Assembly (NCBI GenBank): GCA_963989385.1
Contig: OZ022501.1
Span: forward strand, 95,278,979-95,342,978
Direction: 5' to 3'
Length of the DNA stretch: 64,000 bases
Source of the DNA: Ctena decussata
Taxonomy: Eukaryota > Mollusca > Bivalvia > Lucinida > Lucinidae
A program made the position numbers and the translations under genes. How positions within the stretch are numbered: position 1 is the first letter of the stretch; the number at the start of each line of letters is the position of its first letter. The notes below the pieces were generated by a model. That model was not told the DNA's origin and did not search any database. It saw only the letters and a list, made by a program, of their open reading frames with translations. This document shows positions 54,829-64,000 of this stretch, piece by piece.

Positions 54829-56028
54829 CTACCGTTTCTTGTTTAATGCGTCAGCCCTGAAGGCTTCTACGTCCCTTACAGTATCAATCCTTAGCCTCTT
54901 ATCATTGTTGTCCTGGATATATATTTTGCCAGCGTACACCCAAGTCTTTTTGATTAAGTTTGCTTTACGTAACCCTCTGCATTCAAACGCGACCAGTTTC
55001 CTGGCTTGAGTTGTATCCTCATTAATAAAAACCCTCGACTTTTCCGATCGGAGCTGGGCTCTGCCTTTAAGCAGTTTAAGACGAGCGCTCGAGTTAGTAA
55101 ATTTCACAATAATTTCGCGCTTGGATACACTAGAATTGGCACTCGCTGAGTCATTCATAGCCCGTCTCCCCACTCGATGGGCTCTGTCAGTATCGTTGGG
55201 GCTGATATCAGCCTTGACGTGGTTTGCAAGCTCCAGCACAATCTTGGTAACGTCCTCGTTGGCTGTCTCCGCAATGCCAGGGATTCTGATGCAGGACCTT
55301 CGAGAATACTGCTCTAAGTCATCTGACCTAGTCTGGACCGTGTTCAAATCCTCCTGTAATCTGGCGACTGTGTGTCTGAGCTCCTGAATCTCCTTGTTCA
55401 TCTTGTCAGTTTCAGCAGCGACTCTAGCTGTGACTATCTGCTCCACATCGTCCCGAATTGTCGCTTTGATTTGCTGTGCAATGCGTAATACGTCTTCATC
55501 CGAGAGGCGAAAAGATGACGGTGGTAGAGGAAGAACATTCGGAGGCCCTGTCATTTGCGAGGATGCAGCAAGAAGGTTCGCATCAAGGAATGGAGCTGGG
55601 CCAATGAAATGTGGTATAATGTTGACGGACCCCTGACTCTGGGAGATTGGATTAAGAGTGTAATTTGGTGGACCTTGACCTTGATTACTGATTAAGCTTT
55701 GACTCTGAGCCTGACTCGGGCTGAGTTGATCCGGATCCGGACTATCAGGCAGAAGGGTTGCAGTTGGGGTGGAAGTGACCTCAGACAGTGTTGAGTCCAT
55801 TGTAACATTCATATCAGACTCTGCTCCCAAGCCCGACTGTTTCACAGTTTCAGCAGATTCTATCTCAGTCACAGTTTGAGTATTAGTATCTAAACTTTCG
55901 TCGGCTTCCAACAAATCACAAGTAACTGCTAATTTTAATGACTGATGTTTTTTGGACGCTGAGGGTACTTGTGGCGATGATCTATTTCGCTTTCTAGATC
56001 GACGCTTTGATGGCATAACTCCAGCCAC
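54829..56028 (-). CDS. Orphan LINE ORF1-type protein, 399 aa
   Basis: Intact frame with a basic N-terminus (PSKRRSRKRNRSS), a long Ser/Thr/Pro/Gln-rich linker with SQSQ repeats, then a coiled coil near residues 185-225 (MNKEIQELRHTVARLQEDLN). The RRM-like core has EQYSRRSCIRIPGIAE and REIIVKFTNSSARLKLL, and the C-terminal part RVFINEDTTQARKLVAFECR. The domain order equals that of the neighbouring ORF1 but the sequences are clearly different, so it belongs to another family. No reverse transcriptase follows it on the minus strand; the sequence goes into a GT microsatellite (54,803-54,822) and then the 5' end of the other LINE. It may be a truncated LINE, an ORF1-only (HAL1-like) element, or a domesticated ORF1. 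Confidence 0.75.
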   Translation of the reverse strand: MAGVMPSKRRSRKRNRSSPQVPSASKKHQSLKLAVTCDLLEADESLDTNTQTVTEIESAETVKQSGLGAESDMNVTMDSTLSEVTSTPTATLLPDSPDPDQLSPSQAQSQSLISNQGQGPPNYTLNPISQSQGSVNIIPHFIGPAPFLDANLLAASSQMTGPPNVLPLPPSSFRLSDEDVLRIAQQIKATIRDDVEQIVTARVAAETDKMNKEIQELRHTVARLQEDLNTVQTRSDDLEQYSRRSCIRIPGIAETANEDVTKIVLELANHVKADISPNDTDRAHRVGRRAMNDSASANSSVSKREIIVKFTNSSARLKLLKGRAQLRSEKSRVFINEDTTQARKLVAFECRGLRKANLIKKTWVYAGKIYIQDNNDKRLRIDTVRDVEAFRADALNKKR

Positions 56029-56260
56029 TACGACCTGGCTGACTTTCAGTCTTTACACCAATTTAAAATTTTAACTCCGCTCTTTGTTAATTTTGTCTGG
56101 TCTCAAAATCAAAATCTATATATTCTGTCTTCAACTTTCAAACATGTAAAGTTGGCGGAGGAAATAAAAGTCACTCACATAATGTCATATCCCTCATATA
56201 TCCCTCAAAATCACTTAAAAATCACATATTTTGACGCTCATATTTTTGCTAACATCGACT

Positions 56261-56304
56261 CTAACCAATCACGTGACCGCTTTCCTAACCAATCACGTGA
56301 CCGC
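56261..56304 (-). promoter_or_regulatory. Duplicated CCAAT + CACGTGAC block upstream of the orphan ORF1
   Basis: CTAACCAATCACGTGACCGC occurs exactly twice, at 56,261-56,280 and 56,285-56,304. Each copy pairs an NF-Y-type CCAAT with a CACGTGAC E-box (USF/TFE family site). It lies about 235-275 bp upstream of the ATG at 56,028, where a LINE internal promoter would be. Confidence 0.5.
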
Positions 56305-56339
56305 CTGTCGTTCTTGCGGTCTAACAAACAATAAAAATA

Positions 56340-57500
56340 AATTACCGGATCCATCCAAACCATTTTTGCTATACATCAACCATTCTACATGGGTGACTCG
56401 CGAAAAAATGGAAGATATACACCGATGGCTGCGTCATTAGCTAACATTCTGTTCTGTTCTATTGTCTTAGTTTCGACGGAACACCCTCAAGTGACGGTGG
56501 CACGAAACACCTAAATCCTCGGTTATTACCCGAATCCTCCTAATTGTCACACAAATATGCATATAACTGGTGTGCAGTATATTGAATGCTCATATGGCAA
56601 ATGATAAAAAACAGCTGTATAATTAATAAGTTGAGATTTATAACGTTTTAATATCGCATAATCCGGGCTGCATTTTCCGGTCTGAGAGATCTAAAATACC
56701 TTTTTTTCTACATTTTTTACTGACTTTGGCTTAAATAGTAATTATGATGCTATTATAAATAATCAAAATAAAAATATTCAGTAGTACTTATAACAATTTC
56801 TGACACTTACACATAAAGTAGTTAGAGGTACCGCGCAATATAAACGATGAACAATCGACACGATCAAAATCGTAAATTTAAGAACTCGAAATATCATCAT
56901 GATATAAATCAACGGTTCAATAATAGTTTTTTGCATTGTATTCCACAAAAATTATAGCAATTTAACTTACTAGAAAGTCGCATAAATAGATGTGACAAAA
57001 CGGGTACAATATTTTTCTCCCATTTATTAACACTGTCAACTTAAACGACTAAAGGAACTTATTTGGCAATACTCATTTCCTACTCTCTGCCATAGATGTG
57101 TCTAATTATCAGTAAAATAAAAAGTGCAGCACCGAACAGGACACAACCGCTGGTCACTGAATATAGATTTCAGGTACTGAAAAGGACATTGTGACCGCCG
57201 AATTTCGGTCACCGAAAAGGGCTTTTTTCGCTAAATATGCTTGAAAATTACTTTCAGAAATATATATACCATCCTTAAAAATTATTTAACATACGTGTTT
57301 ATAGTATTAAATGGCAACTAAAAGTACTTTTCGGTGCCCGAAAGTTCTTTTCGGTCCTTTTCGGTGGAATAAGTCCTTTTCTGTTTTTAGTATGACCCCA
57401 GATTCTGTCATCAAAGGCGTCGTTATTAATTGTAGAAACTCTTTTGTTTTAATTAATTAAGTAATTCTAATGATACCGCTAAAGGCGTTGCCGCACTGAA
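56340..57500. other. AT-rich stretch with a palindromic CACCGAAAAGG region
   Basis: Between about 57,175 and 57,370, CACCGAAAAGG-type motifs face CCTTTTCGGTG motifs, suggesting a diverged MITE. No coding exon seen. Confidence 0.35.
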
Positions 57501-57504
57501 CTAT

Positions 57505-57668
57505 TATGCAACGGAACCCCTTTAGGGTTGGAAAGATCTCCGCCTTTAACGGGAATCGAACCTGGACCGCTTGATCAGCAGACAAGGACTTCAGTTACGA
57601 AGCTACAAACTCGGGACCGCTAGACCAACAGCCCAGCGCTTAATCTACTGAGCTACCAGGGCTCATAA
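57505..57668 (-). mobile_element. tRNA-derived SINE fragment
   Basis: Reverse complement begins GAGCCCTGGTAGCTCAGTAG, a tRNA box A region, continues through AAGCGCTGGGCTGTTGGTCT, and has a box-B-like GGTTCGATTCCCG further on. It resembles the 45.4-kb SINE head. Confidence 0.6.
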
Positions 57669-57770
57669 CCAAATTAATGAGACCCCACGCTTGTACATTA
57701 GATTTTCACTATTTTATTTACCTTTCTGATATAAAAAATATCTCTGTTCAGTTGCCAACTAAAATAACAA

Positions 57771-59731
57771 GAGGGCCATGAGGCCCTGAATCGCTCACCT
57801 GAACAATTGGCAAGGTGGCTTATACTTATCATGCCCGAAATTGTCAAAATATGAGTTTTGGGTCAAAAGTCAAAGAATGACCATGACCACTTGTACTCAT
57901 AAATCTTCATGTACTCATTAGACAACCATATATACCATTTTTAGGCCAAAATCTCCAAAACTTTCCTTAATTTCTTATGTTCTAGCATTTTCCCATATTT
58001 GACCATGCCGCAAAAAAGGTCAAGGTAAACCCAAGGTCACCATTTGAACAGTCTTGGTGGTACTCTAGTACTCCATGCTATTTACCAAGTTTCAGGGCCA
58101 TAGGTGTATTGGTTCTGGGGAAGAAAAATATTAAAAAGTTTATCCGGTAAGTGGTAATGGCGGCCAAGTTGGTCATGTGACCTGGACCTTTTGAACAAAT
58201 TTTCATTCAATCAACCCCTGGAGGCTCTATATGAAATGTGTTCACAATTGGCCCTTTGGCTTTTGAGGAAATGGTTGAAAATGTCAAAATATGAGCAATC
58301 TGGATCAAAGGTAAAAAAATGACCTTGACCTCTTGTACTCATAATTCTTCATGAACTCATTAAGACAACTGTATATACCAATTTTTTAGGTCAAAATCTT
58401 CATAACTTTCCATGATATCTTATGTTCTACCATTTTCCCATATTTGACCTTGCTGCAAAAGGTCAAGGTCAATACAAGGTCATAATTTGAACAATCTTGA
58501 TAGTACTCAAGTACCCAATGCTACTTACAAAGTCTCAAGGCCATCGGTCAATTGGTTCTGGAGAAGAAGATTTTTAAAGGTTTTTACCATATATGGGCGT
58601 GGCGGCCATGTTGGTCATGTGTCCAGGACCGTTAGATAATGTTTTCATTCCATCAACCCCTCGAGGCTCTATATTAAAGTTGGTTTCGATTGGCCCAGTG
58701 GTTTTAGAGCAGATTGTTTGAAATTGTCAAAATTTGAAATTTCTGGGTCAAAGGTCAAAGAATGACCTTGACCTCTTGTACTCAAAAACCTTCATGTACT
58801 CATTAAGATGATTCTATGTACCAATTTTTAGGCCAAAATCTTCAAAACTTACCATGAAATCTCATGTTCTAGCATTTTCCCATATTTGACCTTGCCGTAA
58901 AAAAAATCAAGGTCAACCCAGGGTCATAATTTGAACAATCTTGATAGTACTTGAGTACCCAATGCTACATACCGAGTTTCAAGGCCATCGGTCTACTGGT
59001 TCTGGAGAAGAGGATTTTTAAAGGTTTTTACCATATATGGGCGTGGTGGCCATTTTGGTCATGTGACCTCGACCGTATGCACAAATTTTCATTTCCTCAA
59101 CCCCTGGAGGATCTATATGAAATTTGGTTACAATTGGCCTAGTGGTTTTTGAGGAGATTGTTTGATATTGTCAAAATATGAGAGTTCTGGGTCAAAGGTC
59201 AAAGAATGACCTTGACCTCTTGTACTCATAAATCTTCATGTAGTCATTAAGATGACTGTATGTACCAATTTTTAGACCAAAATCTTCAACATAGTTTCCA
59301 AGATATCTTATGTTGCAGCATTTTGCCATATAAAAGCATGAGTAAGCAAATTTGACCTTACCGTAAAAAAGGTCAAGGTCAACCCAAGGTCATAATTTGA
59401 ACAATCTTGGTAGTACTCATGTACCCAATGCTACATACCAAGTTTCAAGACCATCGACCTATTGGTTCTGGAGAAGAAGATTTTTTCAGGTTTTTACCAT
59501 ATATGGGCATGGCGGCCATGTTGGTCATGTGACCAGGACCGTTTGAACAACTTTTCGTTCCTAAGGTCCCAGGAGGCTCTATATGAAATTTGGTTACAAT
59601 CGGCCCAGCGGTTTCAGAGGAGAAGTCGTTTGAAATTGTGGACGGACGACGGACGGACGGACGACGGACGACGGACGCCGGAGCCTTACCATCCTATAAG
59701 CTCCCCCGGAGCCTCTGGCTCAGGTGAGCTA
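57771..59731. mobile_element. Pearl/HINE-like element with about 390-430 bp core units
   Basis: Same terminal style as the nested element at 6755: GAGGGCCATGAGGCCC..ATCGCTCACCTGA at left and GGCTCAGGTGAGCTA at right. Four to five core units carry CCATATATGGGCGTGGCGG, TGACCTTGACCTCTTGTACT and TTTGACCTTGCCG; an ACGGACG tract (59,641-59,680) precedes the right end. Left flank ACAA, right flank ATAA, so no clear duplication. Confidence 0.8.
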
Positions 59732-59997
59732 ATAAAAAACAAAAGATATATTTTCCAAACCTTCTTTTGTGTCGAACTGGTAAATCAAGTTCATTATCAA
59801 TGATGAAACTGTGTTAAGAAGCTTGCAGCGATGCTTTCACAAAAATATACGATTGACAGGGCAATTTAGTGTACTGCTACTATTGCTGTACTGCCAACTT
59901 CATACCGGTCAATTTAGCCCATATTAGATTTAAAATAAATTAAGTGTAAAAAGGGTAGAAATCATGAGGGACATGTCATGAGCAACATAAATTTAGT

Positions 59998-60000
<3 letters not shown>

Positions 60001-60040
<40 letters not shown>
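60001..60040. repeat. GT dinucleotide microsatellite
   Basis: About 19 uninterrupted GT units. Confidence 0.9.
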
Positions 60041-60041
<1 letters not shown>

Positions 60042-60098
60042 CAATCACAAAGTGTGTTTATTCCATTGGAAATAACAAAAACAAAATGATGAACACTC

Positions 60099-60616
60099 CA
60101 GTGACGCAATACACAGTTCCGAGAATAGCCGCTAAGCTCCACCTGCTTAGTTACTGTTACTACGTCTCAACTATGGTTTGAGGGCTGGATTTGGATTTTG
60201 ATTGTTTCAGTTCCTGGTCTTTGCATACTTTTTACTTTCACAAGCTTACACAAAGATGGCGGAAAAACAAATGACAAATGCAAGTGTCCGCTTAATGTTG
60301 GCGATCTATGACGAAGAATCGGTCTCATCATGACCTACACATAACAGTTGGCGCATCATGCATTTTCGATGCATTCTGTTCTTGCAGAGCAGGGTAAATT
60401 TATTAAAAGTGGTGTTAGTTTTTTTTTTGTTTTTTTTTTAACAGGTGTACATCCCTTCATTAACTGAAAAGTAAAATCACGGACTTCTGTCGGTATTGAC
60501 CACGTGCGATTTGTTTGTAAGACTATGTCACGTGCTAAGTTGTCGTTGCATTGGCCAGATATACGATATCATGTGATTTTGTGTGACATTCTGGGTGTGG
60601 CTCGGAACTGTGTATT
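60099..60616. mobile_element. Possible MITE, 16-bp inverted ends
   Basis: AATACACAGTTCCGAG near 60,099 and CTCGGAACTGTGTATT near 60,601 are exact inverted complements about 500 bp apart. Target duplication unclear. Confidence 0.5.
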
Positions 60617-60887
60617 TTAGGCATAGCAGATATGAAATATGCTACAGTTTTTACATAAAGATGCATTACAGATATGAAATATGCTATGAACATTTTACAT
60701 AACTAAAACTGACAAAACTAGTGTTTTCGATCCGCGAATTATGTTTGACTTGATAAAGACTCAAAAAAGATTCGAACGCGCAGCTGATATGTCTCTGCTG
60801 AAAGTAGCAGGAGCCAACAGAGACTATGTATGGTCAAAGTCGGGTAATTTCGTATAGCGGATAAATTCGGGCATACCAATGCAAACA

Positions 60888-60950
60888 GTGAAAATCCAGA
60901 AAAGACGGCTCACCATGAGCCGTCTCATCAGGATTTTCACTGTTTGCCTA
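60888..60950. repeat. Short palindromic repeat (CAAACAGTGAAAATCC family)
   Basis: CAAACAGTGAAAATCC pairs exactly with GGATTTTCACTGTTTG, and inside it AGACGGCTCA pairs with TGAGCCGTCT. Half copies occur at 15.18, 44.83 and 46.81 kb. Confidence 0.75.
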
Positions 60951-61550
60951 GGTATTCTGTTTTAATTCCAAACAACCGGCACATAAAGGAAACTGCCTGA
61001 ATTTACCTGCTGTCCGAATTTACCTGACTTGGCCCTAAGCAGTTTACATCTTGTCGTGCTTGATAAAAGGGGCAAGAACTATATCTGAATCAGAATCTGA
61101 TAGATGAAACTGGAAGTGCAGCGGAAACGTGGAGAAATGCTAATCCAAATTTCACTCCAATCTACCACGGAAAAATGACAAGCTGTCAACGATCAGATAC
61201 GCCAAACCAATAGACTGGTTATGGACATGTGCCAGGAACGCAAATACCAATGTGTTGATAATGATAATAATTTCATAAATGCCTGATTTCACACCGTATA
61301 AGGGTAATGTTAGTCTAAGAAGAAATTAAAGATGCTCGAATTCTTGGGCAAAGCAAAAAGAATGAAGGAGGAAAGAAATAGAGTTCTTGACTGTTAGTCA
61401 ATGGTTAGAGAGCAAAAGTAGATCAGCCAACAATTTAAATAAGGATTTTCGTCTAGGAAATGGCCCAAGGAAAGGACGGTACAAAGAATTGACGATGATG
61501 CCTCCATGGATGGCATTTATCCCCCCCCCCCCTGATTTCCTGCTTTCTCT
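60951..61550. other. Stretch without recognised features
   Basis: A short C tract at 61,522-61,531; no supported gene. Confidence 0.35.
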
Positions 61551-61640
61551 CATTTCATGATGTGATTGTAGAAGACAATATGGCTCCATCTCATTTCATG
61601 ATGTGACTGTAAAAGACAATAGGGCTCCATCTCATTTCAG
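61551..61640 (+). repeat. Outlying copies of the 41-bp satellite unit
   Basis: Two to three units (CTCATTTCATGATGTGATTG..GACAATATGGCTCC) precede a 0.9-kb interruption before the main array. Confidence 0.75.
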
Positions 61641-61724
61641 TGTTACAGGGTGTTCCTAGGGGTTCATGTTGTATAACCCACTATTACCCACAGAGAAGTA
61701 AAAGGGTTCGGATTGAAGATGAAG

Positions 61725-61827
61725 CCTGTAAATATATTATAAAAATATATTTAATGAAGATGGAAACAACAATGAATGTAAATGATAGATGTGTCTGTGT
61801 CAATGACCAATGGCAAAGTGCATTGAC
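61725..61827 (+). repeat. 103-bp direct repeat, copy 1
   Basis: Starts CCTGTAAATATATTATAA and ends CAAAGTGCATTGAC. Identical by eye to 62,020-62,122. Confidence 0.8.
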
Positions 61828-62019
61828 AGATGGATAGGATACATTAATGAGCTTGATTAATTACTTTCAACAGTAACTACAAGAGTTACTGGCCTTGCCA
61901 CCATAACTTGCAACATAAAAGAAAACATCACTTTTTGCTCTCAGAAACAAAGTATTACTGCAAAATAATGGCATGGACATGTAGATGTACAAACACTAAA
62001 GCAAAAGATGTTTTACTGA

Positions 62020-62122
62020 CCTGTAAATATATTATAAAAATATATTTAATGAAGATGGAAACAACAATGAATGTAAATGATAGATGTGTCTGTGTCAATG
62101 ACCAATGGCAAAGTGCATTGAC
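62020..62122 (+). repeat. 103-bp direct repeat, copy 2
   Basis: Exact copy of 61,725-61,827, 295 bp downstream. Intervening sequence is single-copy in this window. Confidence 0.8.
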
Positions 62123-62564
62123 CCATTACACAGGTGAGATGAAACCAGCACACAATGCTAACAATAAACCACACAGGACATCCAACTACATCCAGAAGGT
62201 TAAATACTATCAAAACTCACACTGGACATCCTACTACATCTACATGGCTGGATATGTAACTACAGAGTATATGTAGGCCTGTGCCAGGAAAGGGTATGGG
62301 ACAATATGGGAATTGAAATGGGTACAGAATAAATAAGACTAACACATGAAAAATGTACTAAGCTTTATTCCACCCTATGACATATTTCCGTCCTTTCTGA
62401 AATGGCGTCCCGACATTTACATCTACAAATGAATTATGTAACATCTTCCATCAAAGGTCAGTTTTAAAACGAATGAGTGATAAGAGGACAGTCAAATGTC
62501 TAGTATAAATGGAAGAAATATGGCGACTTTGATAGTTATGACGACGATCATGATGGTAATGATG

Positions 62565-64000
62565 TCACATTTCAGGATGTGATTGCAGAAGACAATGTGG
62601 CTCCATCTCATTTCAGGGTGTGATTGCAGAAGACAATGTGGCTCCGTCTCATTTCAAGGTGTGGTTGTAGAAGACAATGTGGCTCCATCTCATTTCAAAG
62701 TGTGGTTGTAGAAGACAATGTGGCTCCATCTCATTTCAGGGTGTGATTGCAGAAGACAATGTGGCTCCATCTCATTTCAGGATGTGATTGCAGAAGACAA
62801 TGTGGCTCCGTCTCATTTCAGGGTGTGGTTGCAGAAGACAATGTGGCTCCATCTCATTTCAGGATGTGATTGCAGAAGACAATGCGGCTCCATCTCATTT
62901 CAGGGTGTGATTGTAGAAGACAATGTGGCTCCATCTCATTTCAGGGTGTGGTTGCAGAAGACAATGTGGCTCCATCTCATTTCAGGATGTGATTGCAGAA
63001 GACAATGTGGCTCCATCTCATTTCCGGGTGTGATTGTAGAAGACAATATGGCTCCATCTCATTTCAGGGTGTGATTGCAGAAGACAATGTGGCTCCGTCT
63101 CATTTCAGGGTGTGATTGCAGAAGACAATGTGGCTTCATCTCATTTCAGGATGTGATTGAAGAAGACAATGTGGCTCTGTCTCATTTCAGGGTGTGGTTG
63201 CAGAAGACAATGTGGCTCCATCTCATTTCAGGATGTGATTGCAGAAGACAAATTTGGCTCCATCTCATTTCAGGGTGTGGTTGTAGAAGACAATGTCTCT
63301 CCATCTCATTTCAGGGTGTGGTTGTAGAAGACAAGGTGGCCCCATCTCATTTCAGGGTGTGATTGCAGAAGACAATGTGGCTCCATCTTATTTCAGAGTG
63401 TGGTTGTAGAAGACAATGTGGCTCCATCTCATTTCAGGGTGTGGTTGTAGAAGACAATTTTGCTCCGTCGCATTTCAGGATGTGATTGCAGAAGACAATG
63501 TGGCTCCATCTCATTTCAGGATGTGATTGCAGAAGACAATGTGGCTCCGTCTCATTTCAGGGTGTGGTTGCAGAGGACAATGTGGCTCCATCTCATTTCA
63601 GGGTGTGGTTATAGAAGACAATGTGGCTCCATCTCATTTGAGGATGTGATTGCAGAAGACAATGTGGCTCCATCTCATTTCAGGGTGTGGTTGTAGAAGA
63701 CAATGTGGCTCCATCTCATTTCAGGGTGTGATTGCAGAAGACAATGTGGCTCCATCTCATTTCAGGGTGTGGTTGCAGAAGACAATGTGGCTCCATCTCA
63801 TTTCAGGATGTGATTGCAGAAGTCAATGTGGCTTCATCTCATTTTAGGGTGTGGTTGCAGAAGACAATGTGGCACCATCTCATTTCACGGTGTGGTTGTA
63901 GAAGGCAATGTGGCTCCGTCTCATTTCAGGGTGTGATTGCAGAAGACAATGTTGCTCCATCTCATTTCAGGATGTGATTGCAGAAGACAATGTGGCTCCG
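62565..64000 (+). repeat. 41-bp tandem satellite, about 35 units, continuing past the window
   Basis: The unit is TCTCATTTCAGGRTGTGRTTG followed by YAGAAGACAATGTGGCTCCA. Variants at a few sites (GATG/GGTG, GATT/GGTT, GCAG/GTAG) are intermixed without a fixed higher order. Because 41 is not a multiple of 3, each frame cycles through three readings of the unit. Long open frames over the array (for example 62,718-63,074) are a by-product of units that mostly lack stops, not evidence of a gene. Confidence 0.9.

Noticed and set aside
62565..64000. A repeat-containing protein gene (open frames of 65-118 codons)
   Set aside because: The 41-bp period rotates the frame, openings are in several overlapping frames, and stops appear wherever a GTAG variant falls in frame. 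Satellite DNA explains it.

Overview
The window is animal nuclear DNA, most likely from a bivalve mollusc. It is AT-rich, has intron-split coding exons with GT..AG borders, and is dominated by transposable elements. The strongest pointers to a bivalve are interspersed elements built from degenerate tandem cores that end in runs of ACGG/GACGG, which resemble the pearl/HINE-type (Helitron-related) elements described in bivalves. Small palindromic MITEs and mollusc-style tRNA-derived SINEs agree with this. Clade names are inferred from motifs seen by eye; no database was searched.

Layout: 171-4563 is a compact LTR retrotransposon with 224-bp LTRs, a primer-site-like sequence, a polypurine tract and one unfamiliar ORF (305 aa). 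It has no visible pol. Downstream of its ORF, ten tandem units plus six separate sites can each fold into a hairpin. The stems differ but the loop stays close to TAGCTTGTATGTTGT. This is the most unusual signal in the window. From about 5.5 to 21.8 kb lies a minus-strand host gene of the CXorf38-like family: an N-terminal domain exon, a second domain exon, and three copies of a coiled-coil exon, one of them broken. Its introns are filled by pearl-like elements (one nested in another), a 1.2-kb palindrome, a Chapaev-like transposon, SINEs and MITEs.

22-40 kb holds little recognisable coding sequence. It contains MITEs, a PIF/Harbinger-like element packed with CGCCGA repeats and carrying a SINE, TA-flanked inverted-repeat elements (one with 57 consecutive G), a second pearl-like array, a diverged minisatellite and a second Harbinger-like element. 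40.3-56.3 kb is a cluster of minus-strand non-LTR retrotransposons: a CR1/Jockey-like LINE whose protein begins with a 2A-like motif and which is broken by one base, a nearly complete two-ORF LINE with possible 9-bp target duplications, and an orphan but intact LINE ORF1 with a duplicated CCAAT/CACGTGAC block upstream. An unidentified membrane-protein exon lies at about 46.2 kb. 57.7-59.7 kb is a third pearl-like element, and 62.5-64.0 kb is a 41-bp tandem array that runs off the window.

No complete host gene is contained here. The parts that act together are the self-contained mobile elements and the exons of the CXorf38-like gene, which appears to have grown by tandem duplication of its coiled-coil exon.
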